Source: Megascapheus bottae (lineage: Eukaryota > Chordata > Mammalia > Rodentia > Geomyidae). From it: DNA of 64,000 nt. The DNA lies in the NCBI GenBank assembly GCA_024803745.1, contig JANJXV010000006.1:40727501-40791500 (forward strand). The letters are read 5' to 3'. This document shows positions 11,589-22,834 of the stretch, piece after piece. Both the position numbers and the translations under genes were made by a program. The notes under the pieces are model-generated. The model saw nothing but the letters and a program-made list of their open reading frames with translations, was not told the DNA's origin and did no database searches. Positions within the stretch are counted from its first letter, which is position 1, and every line of letters starts with the position of its first letter.

Positions 11589-12872
11589 CGCTCCATAATT
11601 CTATTTCTAGAGAATTTAATCTGAGAAAATGATACTCTGCGAGGATTTGTGAACAATTTGTCTACTGCAGTGGTATTTGTATATTGCAAAAAGATATAAC
11701 CAGTTCTATAAAAGAAAACAAATGCCTATATAGAAACCTCAAAAGAAATAAACCAAAATACCAACACAGCCACAAGTGAATTATCAATTACTTTAATTTT
11801 CTTCTTTAGATAGTGCAGTATTAAGTTTTACAACGGTTATGAATATTACTTTAAAGGTCATTAAAATAAATTATGTAAAGTCATTGCCCTTAATCTGTGT
11901 TTTTCTTTTGTCCTTATCAATAGCCAATTTATCTTGGCTGCATTTATGGCTTTCTTCTTACCATGATGCCACGTGGGTTTTAAAACATGCTCTCTGCTGA
12001 CAGGACTCAGCTGTCTGGGTATCGGAGGACTGTCAGTTCTAGGGTGCCTAAATATGGCTATCATTCCTTTCTGAATTTCCTATACATTCCTTCTGCACAG
12101 GAGATTCACAAGACATAAATCAGTCCAGGGCTCATTTCTTAAGCTAAACCAGACCAAGGGATATTCTTAAAGGGTTCTTGCTTAATTCTTCCTAAATTCA
12201 AAGTCAGGCCTATCTTGTATTCATGATTAATTTTCCATTAATTTCTATTGACTAGCTGCTCTCTTTAGCTGAAAACTAAAGAGATTTAGAAAATATACAA
12301 TTATAAAAACTCTGAACTTTGTTTATTTTTAAAAACCTATGAACAAAGTGAGTTACCTGGCCCAGCTCAGTAGAAAGGCACTTAGTTACTCATTCCAATT
12401 AGTCCTGTTCTGGGTCAGTCTGATCACCTCATCAATGTGTCATGTAATTCTTCATCCACTAAGCTCCTGGAGTGTTGACTCACTGCAGCATTGATTGGGA
12501 GAATGGCCTTCCCACTCTGGTTTTATTCTCTGCTCATGAAATGTCATTTGCAATGGGATGATTTCACTTCATAAAAGGGTCTTTCTTCTGGTGATTTTGC
12601 TTTAGATCAGCTTGAGCCCCATATTCCTCATTCCAGATATTTCCGCACAAGTCTGAGTCTGTTTATGTCTTCATTTTTCTCCCTTTATGTCAGCTTTCCA
12701 AGTTGAAATCTTAGCTGTATGTGTGCATTGTTTTTAGGGTACAGTGTGAAAATTTGGCTTTCTGTATTACACCTTCTATTCAGCCAAACTGGCTCAAGCT
12801 GGTGTAATGTTTTTATAGAGAGATCATACATAGTTACATTCTAGAACACACACACACACTCTAGATACAATG

Positions 12873-12875
<3 letters not shown>

Positions 12876-12914
<39 letters not shown>
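12876..12914. repeat. (TG)n microsatellite next to a short (CA)n
   Basis: A short (AC)n at 12846-12859 and this (TG)n are complementary and separated by about 16 bases. The run abuts the tail end of the SINE that follows. Confidence 0.95.
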
Positions 12915-12916
<2 letters not shown>

Positions 12917-13093
12917 TGTATGCTGGTCTTTGGGCTCAAGGATAGCATTCTACCACTTGAACCACAGCTCCATTCCCAGCTTTTTGATGGTTAATTGGAA
13001 ATAAGGGACTTTCCTGCTCAGGCTGGCTTAACCACAGTCCTCTGATCTCAGCACCCTAGATAGGATTACAGGTATGAGCTACTAGTGCCCATA
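12917..13093 (-). mobile_element. B1-Geo SINE, diverged
   Basis: The right half (CTACCACTTGAACCACAGC) starts near 12950, and the head (reversed TAGGATTACAGG) ends near 13080. The microsatellite replaces its A-tail. Confidence 0.75.
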
Positions 13094-13688
13094 TAATCCT
13101 GTATATATTTGTCTAAAGATTTTCTGAATAATGGTTCTATAATAGGTACCTGATTTTACTTAAAACTAGGCCAGAATGTTGTATATTATTTGATTTATCA
13201 TTTGATTTTTGTCCAGTTTCCCAGTTTAGTCACTTTTGTAGTTGATCTATAGACGCTTTTGGATGTTCATTAGCATATACTGTGATAAAGGCACTGTCAT
13301 TACATGTATGTCACAGAATGTATTTATAACAACCTAGGATGCTAACATCTAATGGGACTGATGTTATATATGTGTCCTAAGATTGACCTAAATATCCATA
13401 TATAGTATATGGCTATATTAGTTGTGTTTCTTTCTGCCATTTAAGATACATACAATACTTTTTCTCATGTAATCAAGCTATTCACTCCTCTACATTTAGC
13501 CAATTTTTCTTACAGAGCACAAGTTTAAAGCTAAGATAATCTAAGACCTGTCCTCCAATGAGTTGGCACTTTAGACTTTGAATGAAGCCAGTACAGTTTC
13601 CTCTACAGTTGTTGAAATGACTCGTCAGGGGTTAAATCTGGTAGAAAGAGTTGGATTTACATTCCACTCAAGGAGGAAAAGCTCTTTT

Positions 13689-13997
13689 TTTTGTTGTTGT
13701 TTTTCGTCGGTTGTTCGGTTGATCATGGGGCCTGAACTCTGGGCCTGGGCACTGTTCCTGAGCTCTTCAGCTCAAGGCTACTACTCTACGACTTGAGCTA
13801 CAGCGCCACTTCCAGTTTTCTGGTGGTTAATTGGAAATAAAGAGTCCCAGGGACTTTTGTTCCTAGGTTGGCTTTGAACTGTGATCCTCAGATCCCAGGG
13901 ACTTTTGTGCCTAGGTTGGCTTTGAACTGTGATCCTCAGATCTCAGCCTCCTGAGTAGCTAGGATTATTACAGGCATGAGTCACTGGTCCCTGATCA
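13689..13997 (-). mobile_element. B1-Geo SINE with 48-bp internal tandem duplication
   Basis: The target-site duplication GAAAAGCTCTTTT is at 13676-13688 and 13998-14010. In the head, 13846-13893 is repeated at 13894-13941 with one visible difference (TTCC versus TGCC). Confidence 0.92.
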
Positions 13998-14284
13998 GAA
14001 AAGCTCTTTTGAAACCAGCAGAGTTGAAGTAGGAGACAAACACTTGGAGAAAGGCATTGGTGATGATGGTGATGACTTCAGTGTTTATATTGTCATTTAT
14101 GTATGGCAAAAGTGAATGCTGATTCTACAAACGTTTCCAAGCTCCTGGGCTTTGGGATAATTTTAAGGGACTCAGGGAGGGGCAATTTCTCACAAACTTA
14201 ATCAGAATAATTCTGTGGCCGGCATCTCCAGGAGAGCAAGATAGCCCTTTCCTGTGGCAAGAACACTAAGAAGAGACTAAAGTT

Positions 14285-14410
14285 CTGCTTCACTGCTTAT
14301 GACTGGGTTCTTGGTGCTTTCAGGTACTATTTACAGGCAGTATGACCTTAGAGAAGTTGTTTATAATCAGTATGCAAATTTCTTACCAAATAAGGTAGAG
14401 ATAGGTTACA
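14285..14410 (+). repeat. Possible MIR remnant
   Basis: GTATGACCTTAGAGAAGTTG resembles the MIR core (GTGACCTTGGGCAAGTCAC). Weak. Confidence 0.35.
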
Positions 14411-14537
14411 GATATGGTATATCTCCCTGGCCCAACACTTGAGAGACCCAGCTGGGAGAATGGCAAGTTCTAGGCCATGGATTTCATAGACTGAGTTTGT
14501 CTTTAAAACAAAACAATAACAAAAGAATTCCTTCAAA

Positions 14538-14775
14538 CTGGGGACTGATGGCTCATGCTTGTAAATCCTAGTTATTCAAGAGGCTGAGATCTGAGGGCTG
14601 ATGTTCAAGGCCAGCCCCATTAGACAAATTCAAGGAACTCTTTATCGCCAATTGACCAGCAAAAATCCAGGTGCGGAGGTGGGCTTAAGACATAATGCGT
14701 TAGCCTTGAGCAAGAAAGCTAAGCAAGAACACAGGCCCTGAGTTTAAGTTGCAGTATAAGTACACAAAAAAAGGA
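14538..14775 (+). mobile_element. B1-Geo SINE, diverged
   Basis: The head GGCTCATGCTTGTAAATCCT, a linker with CCAATTGACCAGC, a right half with TTAGCCTTGAGCAAGAAAGC, and a short A-tail. Confidence 0.8.
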
Positions 14776-14950
14776 AAAGAATCGCTCATGAGTAAACTAA
14801 ATTAATTAAATGAGGAAAGTAATAGTACTTATTAGACAAGATAATCCATGAGAAAAGTTTGCATGTGACAAATTTTCAGTTAGCAATAGCAATCCTGATT
14901 ATTAGTGGCTGACAGCAAAACTCTTTGGGTGAACCCCCCTGGCCTAAGTC

Positions 14951-15180
14951 CTATTTATTTTTATTTTATTGCAAAGGTGATGTACATAGGGATTACAGTT
15001 ACATAAATCAGGTAGTGAGTTTATTTCTTTTTGAACAGTGTCACCCCTCCCTCATTTTCCCCCTCCCAATCTCCCTTCTCCCCAAGTTGTATAGTTCATT
15101 TCCAAAACAGTGTCTACTAGTGAGTATCCCTGCTGAATTGGTTTACCCTTTGTCCCACCATTTCTGTGATTCCATAGCCT
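14951..15180 (-). mobile_element. L1 3' end (related older subfamily)
   Basis: The T-rich left end with TTTTATTGCAAAGGTGATGT and GATTACAGTTACATAA corresponds to the reversed L1 terminus at 57057-57185. It then runs into a polypyrimidine stretch as the other copies do. Confidence 0.65.
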
Positions 15181-16294
15181 AAGTTTTAAAGGTCCATCTT
15201 GTGAATAACAACTAAAACAACCTTTTCTCCTGCAAGTGTATTTTCATAAGACCAGCCACTTCAATGCCATTCACTCCATCTCTAAAACATTAAAAACATA
15301 TGCTACCAATCCTCCACAAGTCATATAGAGGTCTTGATGTCTCTAACTGGTTTCCAGTAGTCTGCATGGCCTATTTGAAGGGGGGAAATGGAGTGAGGCA
15401 TTTTGTTGAAATTAAATGTCAGGAGTACCAGCTGCCTCTTTCTAAAAATATGAACTACATATTCCAAAAAAAAGTGTGAACTATCAATCAAACTATACGG
15501 AAAGACTTGTGTTTAGTTATTTGTTGTTAGAAAAGGGAAAAAAATAAATAAAAGAAAATTAACCTTTTGATAAATGGCACTGAAAGCCACTAATGGAAGC
15601 TGCAAAACTAGCAGCCTCCTCTTGCTTTTTTATATGGTGCAAGATGCTTTCCCAATTTAAGGAAGATGTCTTACCCGGAAGTTCATCAGCAGATGGAGGT
15701 GATTCCCAAGAGAGAAGTGAAAAAACACAAAATCCCACAGCCCAACCTTTTAGAAGTATCACAGTCATGCAGACAGAAACCTTCTCTAGCCCTTCTTCCT
15801 CATCGTGAAGCTTTGCAGATTAGTAAATCCATCCTTATGGGGCCAAATCCTGAACCCAGCTTCTTACCAGGTGGCTAGGCAGGGCCATGGAAAGAGACAC
15901 ACTGTAGGGAAGAACAGAGATGGGGAAGGGACTCTAGCTCAAGACTTGTGTGCATACAGGCAGCAACTTTGTGACTCACCTCTGTGCCACCAGGTTCTGC
16001 TTGACCTGCACAGCATCAGCCATGCGTGAAGCTTCATCAATTCAACCTTGGAATGAAGAAAAAATGATCTTGTCATCCTTGTGTCAGGTCCTTAATGGCC
16101 TAGGTGGGAGGTGGAGAGAAATGACAGGAAGCTCTCTGGTGGAAGAAGCCCTGTGACTTCCTGACACCTTGCCCGCTCACATTTCCCTGTTACACCTTCA
16201 GCTAGGGTGTACTGGGATCTCCCTTTAGTAAGTCTCAGCTCTGAGTGGCCATGAGAATCACCTATAGAGCTCTTTAAAAATATTAATGCCTCAA

Positions 16295-16530
16295 GCCTAG
16301 CACAGTGGTTCACGTCTGTAATCCTAGCTATTTAGTAGGCGGAGATCTGAGAATCGCAGGTTAAAGCTAACCTGGACACTAAAAACTGTGAGACTTATCT
16401 CCAATTAACCATTAGAAAAGCAGAAATGGTGCTATTGCTCAAGGGGTAGGGTGGTAGCCTTGAGCTGAAGAGCTTAGCCATAGTGCCCAGGCCCAGAGTT
16501 CAAGCCCCATGACCAACGAAGAAAAAAAAA
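16295..16530 (+). mobile_element. B1-Geo SINE with 13-bp target-site duplication
   Basis: ATTAATGCCTCAA at 16282-16294 and 16531-16543 flanks head, right half and A-tail. Confidence 0.92.
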
Positions 16531-17246
16531 ATTAATGCCTCAACCCCAGTCAGGAGGTGAGAGGTGTATGGATGAGCCCAGGCATGCAATTTTCAGGACA
16601 ATGATGTCAAATTGTATTTTGAAAACTTCATAGATGATTTACTGAGAGCTACAATGTGCGAAACTCTTATGGGAAGTGTAACAGTCAACATAAGCCTGAT
16701 GTCTGGTTGAGTGGAACTTTCCTGGCCTAGTTGGCAAGTCAGATGATAAACGAATGGCCATATTTAATTTGTGATCATTTCAATTTAATCGAAGAGTGAC
16801 TAAATCCTCAGAGGTTTAATGGGCATCACCTTGTCCCCCCTTTCCTCTCCTTTCTATCTTTGCAATCAGCAAGCACTCTACAGAGATTCCTGATGCTCTA
16901 TATCAGCTTAGCACTGGAGCCCAACAACTCTGTGCTTTTTAACTGAGTCTTTGTTGTGCTCTACCACAGTCCTAATCTATCATCTAGATGCCAAAGCTGA
17001 GATTTAAAGAGTTGGAGACTTGTCCTCAATACCAACCAATGCTCTATAAACAATTTGCAAATTCAACAAAATGTTCACAGCAACATATAATCCAGAGTGA
17101 TAATGTCTGTTACTATTGCAAATTTCTCCGCATGGTAAATCAATTCATTCAGATTCTGAACTGGCAACAAATGACATTAATTTACCAGTTGGAGCCGCAA
17201 TCTAAATTCTTACATACTCTTAAGGCCATAGACAAAAGTATCTTTT

Positions 17247-17446
17247 TTTTTTTTTTTTTTTTTGCCAGTCCTGGGCTTGAGCTCAGGGCCTGAGCACTGT
17301 CCTTGGACTTTCTCAAGGCCAGAGCTCTACCACTTGAACCTCAGCACCACTTGTGGCTTTTTTCTATATGTGGTACCGAGGAACTGAACCCAGGTCTTCA
17401 TGCATGCTAGGCAAACACTTTAACCACTAGGCCAAGCTCCCGGCCT
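17247..17446 (-). mobile_element. IDL-Geo SINE with target-site duplication
   Basis: GACAAAAGTATCTTTT at 17231-17246 matches GACAAAAGTGTCTTTT at 17447-17462 with one mismatch. A long poly(T) precedes the right monomer, and the reversed ID-like monomer (GCATGCTAGGCAAACAC) ends near 17440. Confidence 0.92.
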
Positions 17447-17656
17447 GACAAAAGTGTCTTTTAAAAAAGAGATAGCACTGCATTGAATCAGAATCACAAC
17501 CAAGCAATATCTAGCCATTTTGAATGTGATCAGTACAGTGCAGGCTGCAATGGGAGATAGAAAAGTGAGGATCCGGGCCACTGCAAGTATAAGCAATAGC
17601 CAGGGAAGCAAAACTTAACCATGAAGTAATCTGAGTACAATATAGGAGAATCTGTG

Positions 17657-17899
17657 GGCTTTTTGTTGTTGTTTGGTTTTTTTAAATTTTTATTTTTTGT
17701 GGATCATGGGGCTTGAACTTGGCTAGGGCACTATCCCTGTACTCACCTCCTTACCACTTGAGCCAAGCCCCACTTCCCATTTTTCTAGAGGTTAGTTGGA
17801 GATAAGAGTTTCAGGTCCTTTAGTGCCTGGACTGGCTTTGAACCTTGATCCTCAGATCTCAGTCTCCTGAGTAGCTAGGCATGAGCCACCCTACCCAGC
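17657..17899 (-). mobile_element. B1-Geo SINE, first of a head-to-tail pair
   Basis: A GGGTAGGG-type copy with T-rich tail at 17657-17700. Its head end abuts the tail of the next SINE. A duplication of the outer flanks (GAGAATCTGTG, 17646-17656 and 18126-18136) encloses both elements. Confidence 0.87.
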
Positions 17900-18125
17900 T
17901 TGTTTTTTGTATTTTTGTTGGGTCATGGGGCTTGAACTTTAGGCCTGGGCACTCTTGCTGAGCTCTTCAGCTCAAGGCTACCACCCTATCCCTTGAAAAC
18001 TGGAAGTGGCCCTGTGACTCTAGTGTTTAATTGGCAATAAGTGCCCAGGTTGGCTTTGGACCACCATCCTCTGATCTCAGCCTCCTGAGTGGCTAGGATT
18101 ACAGGTGTGAACCACCTCGCCTGGC
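17900..18125 (-). mobile_element. B1-Geo SINE with a short internal inversion, second of the pair
   Basis: The right half is normal to CCCTTGA near 17996. About 25 bases (AAAACTGGAAGTGG... to GACTC, about 17996-18020) then lie in the opposite orientation, after which the element resumes with TTTAATTGG. The head is intact. Confidence 0.87.
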
Positions 18126-18227
18126 GAGAATCTGTGTACTTAAGCTACAGCTGGGGGCAGAGGAGTGATCACTCCCTGGGGGAGGGATTAATAGATAATT
18201 GGGTATTCAAGAAGGGAGAAAAGCTGC

Positions 18228-18835
18228 TTGTTGATGGCTCACATCCATCCTAGTTACTCAGGTGGATGAGATCTGAGGATGTGGTTCAAAACTAGCCTGG
18301 AGTGGGGCAGTGGCTCATGTCTGTAATCCTAGCTACTCAGGAGACTGAGATCTGAGGATCAAGGTTCAAAGCCAACCCGGACACAAAAGGACCTGATACT
18401 CTTATCTCCAATTAACCTCTTGAAATCAAGAAGTGGAATTTGGCTCCACGGTAGGGCAGTAGCCTTGAGCTGAAGAGCTCAGGGACACCGCCCAGACCCA
18501 GGGATAGGGTGGTAGCCTTGAACTGAAGAGCTCAGGGACACTGCCCAGGCCCAAGGGTAGGGCGGAAGCCTTGAGATGAAGAGCTTAGGGACAGCACCCA
18601 GGCCAAGTTCAAGCCCCATGACCCACCAAAAAAAAAAAAACCAACAACAACAAAAAACCCAAACAGCCTTAGCAGTTCCCGAGATGTGGTTCAAAACAGT
18701 CCACGGGATGTTTCTCCAACTGATCAGCAAAAATCAGGAAGTAGAGTCATGGTTCAAGTGATGGAGTGCTAGCCTTGAGTGAAAAAGCTCAGCGACAGTG
18801 CACACGCTCTGAGTTCAAGTCCCAGTATCAGTAGA
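18228..18835 (+). mobile_element. Older B1-Geo SINE split by a younger SINE
   Basis: The head runs 18228-18292 and resumes at 18683 with the same GATGTGGTTCAAAAC, then continues through the right half to the A-tail near 18835. The interruption is the SINE listed next. Confidence 0.88.
18293..18682 (+). mobile_element. B1-Geo SINE with a 53-bp unit three times, nested in another SINE
   Basis: The 15-bp target-site duplication GATGTGGTTCAAAAC is at 18278-18292 and 18683-18697. Units begin at 18451, 18504 and 18557 (period 53). The A-rich tail carries CAACAACAACAAAA. Confidence 0.92.
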
Positions 18836-20564
18836 AAAAAAATAAAGGGTAGGGAGCAGAGGTTTACAAGAAGCAGCTGAATTTCAATTCAGAAGAATAG
18901 ACTACATCAAGGAAAAGAGTATCTATGAATGATCAATCAGTCTAAAGGTAGAGACTGGTTTACTAGATGTAGAAAATAGTGAAATGATTACACTGAAAGG
19001 ATTTTAGAGAGAGAAGGGAAATAGATTGGATTGTCAAGCATTTAACTTGCCCTTGCTTGGGAAAGAATCTGAGGTCAGTTACCGATCTGTATTTAATGGA
19101 GTGAAGGATTCATCTTACCACACAGCAAAAAGGCCAGCATCAAGTAGGTATCAGAACCCGTGTAGCCAGTCCTTTGCTTGTCTACCTTACCTGGTAAGTA
19201 GCACTGCCATTGAACTCACTGCTGTATGTTTCAATGTGGCTGTTTTATCTTCTGCCTCATCTCCACTTGCCAGGCAGAAATAACCAAGGCAGAGAAGGAT
19301 AAAGTGGTGGTCTTTGCATTAGGAATGGAATGGCTTTCTCAGAAATCCTTAGTAGTCTTTACCAGATTGTGGCACAAGGTAACCTTCAACTGAAATAATA
19401 TCTGAGAAGAAAATTTTTTTCCTGGTCACCACAAGCAAAAGTAGGGTTTTGTTTCTTAAGAAAAAAAGGAAATGGATATTTGAGTAGCAGATAGCAAGCA
19501 AATTTTATACACTAACGATCTCTGTACACCACAGAAAAATGATGCTTTAAAAGATGAATTTGGTATTTCTATGTCAGGGATGTGGAAGGAAGGGGATGGA
19601 TGGAAGCTGCAGAAAGTGATGTAGGAAGGAAGTGGTAGGCAACTGAACCAGAGCTCTAGCTATGATGATGGAAGGAAAGGGAGACAATACAAGTCATTCT
19701 GAAGGAGCAATCAGAACATTTTGTGATAACTGCCAGCAATGAAGGGTCAAGGTAGAGAGTTTTGGAATACTGACTTTCTGGTCTCTTTATTTGTTGTTGT
19801 TATTATTATGATGATGGTGGTTTTCTATTGATAAAGCAAATTTGTAGCACAGATGTTTTATCAAGTTCTTGATAATAAATTTCCAAGAAGTAGAGGGATA
19901 TTATAAGCAATAAAATCCTAGAGAATTGTTGCGTTTTTCACATAAAAAGCTTCAGAAGGATAGAAAAAGATGAGTCAGGTTCAAAGTCAAGGGATTCTAA
20001 TAGAATGTTTCTCTATGAATAGCGATCATCTCTTTCTGGGGACACTCTCTAAATATGAGACACAGCAGAGAAAACCTCCAGGATATGTCTGAGCTTAAAA
20101 AAAAATCAGGTCTGAAAAGAAATTACATTCCTTTTTATGACTAATCCTAAACAAAGAAAGTTTCCTGCCTATTTGTTAGAATGACAGCAAAAAGGGAAGA
20201 ATAAAAAGGAAGAAATGCCATAGGTCATTTTTTTGCTGTATTATAAAAGAACATAATGTTTTAAGCATAGAAAAGTATTGCAATTGGAAAATGAAAAAAA
20301 AAAAAGTCTTATGAAGTGCCAGTCATGGCAGAGGACTTGGTGCCGATGCAGAAAAGTTCTGGAAACAATCCAGGCTTTGAGGAAACTCAGCATGGCTGAA
20401 GGTGGCTTTCTGCAGTGCCCGAGGGGAAAGCTCCCACCTCAGAGCTGTGTGTGAGCTGACAGTGGGAACTGAGTGGAGGGAGGGACTGATTGTGACTAAG
20501 GGTGACAGCCCACTTTGCACTTTGGCCTTTTATGGTTTGGGCACAGATTGGAACTTTTTGAGGA

Positions 20565-20720
20565 TTTTTTTCTTATCTTTTTATTTTATTGTAAAGGTGA
20601 TGTACCCATTATCAGACAAACTTCAATCCCTCAGTACATTCCTCCTGGAACAGTATCACCTCTTCCCTTGTTCTTCTCCTAGTTTTCCCCTTCCCAACAC
20701 TCCCTTCCCCCTTATACACA
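20565..20720 (-). mobile_element. L1 3' end fragment
   Basis: The T-rich left end, TTTTATTGTAAAGGTGATGT, then a degraded continuation and the pyrimidine-rich block, as in the copy at 14951. Confidence 0.55.
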
Positions 20721-21035
20721 CACAAGTTCTATTGCCTTTAAGGAGTTTAAAAAGCATCTCAATTACATTACGGCCCTGGGGAAAAACCCAACGTTGCCAA
20801 AATCCTAGGATTTCACACTTAGTGTCTTAGACCTCCTTCTCAGCATGGGGAAGGAACCAAGAAGAAGCTCTAGGGTGGCTGGAATGGAGAAAATCATGGG
20901 TGGAATGGAGAAAACCAATCAGTCATCTTTGCAGTGTATAATTATGGCATTACTGGGAATGTTCACAGTCACTAGCTTTATCTGGATTTCTAAGGCAAGG
21001 TTGGGTGTAATAAAAAGGTTTTCTTTAAAAAAAAA

Positions 21036-21268
21036 AGTGGGCGGGTGCAGTGGGCAGGGTGGCTCACACCTATAATCAGGAGGCTGAGATCTGAGGATCG
21101 AGGTTCAAAGCCAGCCCAAACGCAAAAGGTTCTGAGACTCTTTATCTCCAGTTAACCTCTAGAAAATGGGAAGGGGGCTTGGCTCAAGGGTAGTTTTAAA
21201 GCTGAACAGCTCAGGGACAGGGCCCAGGCCAAGTTCAAGGGCTATGATGGCCCATAAGGAAAAAGATA
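21036..21268 (+). mobile_element. B1-Geo SINE (GGGTAGGG subfamily), with deletions
   Basis: The head is near 21056-21115, CTCTTTATCTCCAGTTAACC follows, then GGGGGCTTGGCTCAAGGGTAG. The unit after that is shortened. Confidence 0.85.
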
Positions 21269-22112
21269 CTTTTTATTTTTATTTATGTACATCTGGCTTT
21301 CTGGATGTAGTCAATCCAAGGTCAGCCCCATTTACAAGTCACCAAAGTCTTCCAGTGCAGTATAGAACACACTAATAGTCAGGCTGGAATGCTGGGAAAG
21401 GAGTGAGGAGATTTTTCTCCTCCTGCATCCCCAGATATGTGTACTCCCTTTCCATGTTATTCTAAGGTTCTGCTGAAGGGTAAACCCACCACCCTACATT
21501 GAAGATCTACCCCTAGTGTGCCTCACTTGAAGAAAAAACCCTGGGCTAGTCTGAAGATTCTCCTTCTCCTTGTCAAGTGTTTGGGATTACCAACCACTTG
21601 GATGAAAAACAAAGACTAGATGAAAGAAATGAGTTTGTGTTTAAGAAATGTAGCTCTGCTTTTGTTCAGTAACACTTAATGAGATTAAGCTATGAGTTCA
21701 ATCAAGCTATGAGCTCAAATGGTCTACTCTAGCTCCTACACTTTCTTCCACACCTAGTTCTCATTGTCTGTTGAGTCTCTTGTTTGCCTGATAGTCTTCC
21801 ATCAGCCAGCAAGGGGCAGGTACAAACGAGATTACTGATGTGGTTTCCTGGGTGGATGCCATTGGAAAAAATTAAGGTTAGAATCTCGGGTGTTTTCATG
21901 ACATGTCCTGAGAGAATCTATTGTTATTACCTAGTAAAACAAAGTGGTGGTGGCGCGCCCTCCCACGACAGTGTGCTGGAATGTAGCCATGTTCTACTCT
22001 GTGGTGACACTCTCCCTTAGAAGACCAATGGCATTATTTAACTTCTGTCCTTGGGCACTTCCCAGGAGCCCTATCCGAGGTTACTGTTAACCCCTGGATT
22101 ATCCACTTTCTT

Positions 22113-22312
22113 TTTTTTTTTTTTTTTTTTTTGCCAGTCCTGGGCTTGAGCTCAGGGCCTGAGCACTGTCCTTGGACTTTCTCAGAACTCTACCACTTGA
22201 GCCTCAGCACCACTTCCGACTTTTTTCTATGTATGTGGTACCGAGGAATCAAACCCGGGTCTTCATGCATGCTAGGCAAGCACTTTAACCACTAGGCCAA
22301 ACTCCCGGCCCC
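22113..22312 (-). mobile_element. IDL-Geo SINE with target-site duplication
   Basis: TCCACTTTCTT is at 22102-22112 and 22313-22323. The 3' poly(T) precedes the right monomer, and the ID-like monomer is well preserved (GCATGCTAGGCAAGCAC). Confidence 0.93.
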
Positions 22313-22530
22313 TCCACTTTCTTAATACGCTCTAGTGAGCCTTTCCTGGCAGTCAACTTATGTATGGTTAGCTTTAGTGGACTGGGACAGGACTAGTCAA
22401 TCCATTAGCCCTTCCTGCAGAGAACACCAACGTTCTGCTTGGGATCAGGAAACAAGAACAAGCTCGAATATGGTATTATCAAGTAAATTTCTAAGTAATT
22501 ATTGATTTCCAGCTATGTATAAAACACCAA

Positions 22531-22760
22531 GCTAACTGGGCATGGTGGCTCACGCCTGTAATCCTAGCTAACTCAGGAGGCTGAGGATCGCGTTTCAAAG
22601 CCAGCCTGGGCACTAATGTCCATGAGATTCTTATCTCCCAATTAACCACCAAAAAACTGAAAGTGGCACTATGGCTCAAGGGGTAGAGTGGTAGCCTTAA
22701 GCTGAAGAGCTCAGGGACAACACCCAGGCCCAGAGTTCAAGTCCCACATCAGACCAAAAA
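22531..22760 (+). mobile_element. B1-Geo SINE
   Basis: GGCATGGTGGCTCACGCCTG at the start, right half from about 22662, tail A/C-rich and running into the next microsatellite. Confidence 0.9.
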
Positions 22761-22782
22761 ACAAAACAAAACCAAAACCCCA

Positions 22783-22786
<4 letters not shown>

Positions 22787-22832
<46 letters not shown>
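22787..22832. repeat. (AC)n microsatellite in a SINE tail
   Basis: About 23 perfect units directly downstream of the A/C-rich SINE tail. Confidence 0.97.

Positions 22833-22834
<2 letters not shown>

Noticed and set aside
20402..20830. 142-codon frame
   Set aside because: It runs through the reversed L1 3' end at 20565 and its pyrimidine-rich extension, which explains the Leu/Ser/Pro-rich product.
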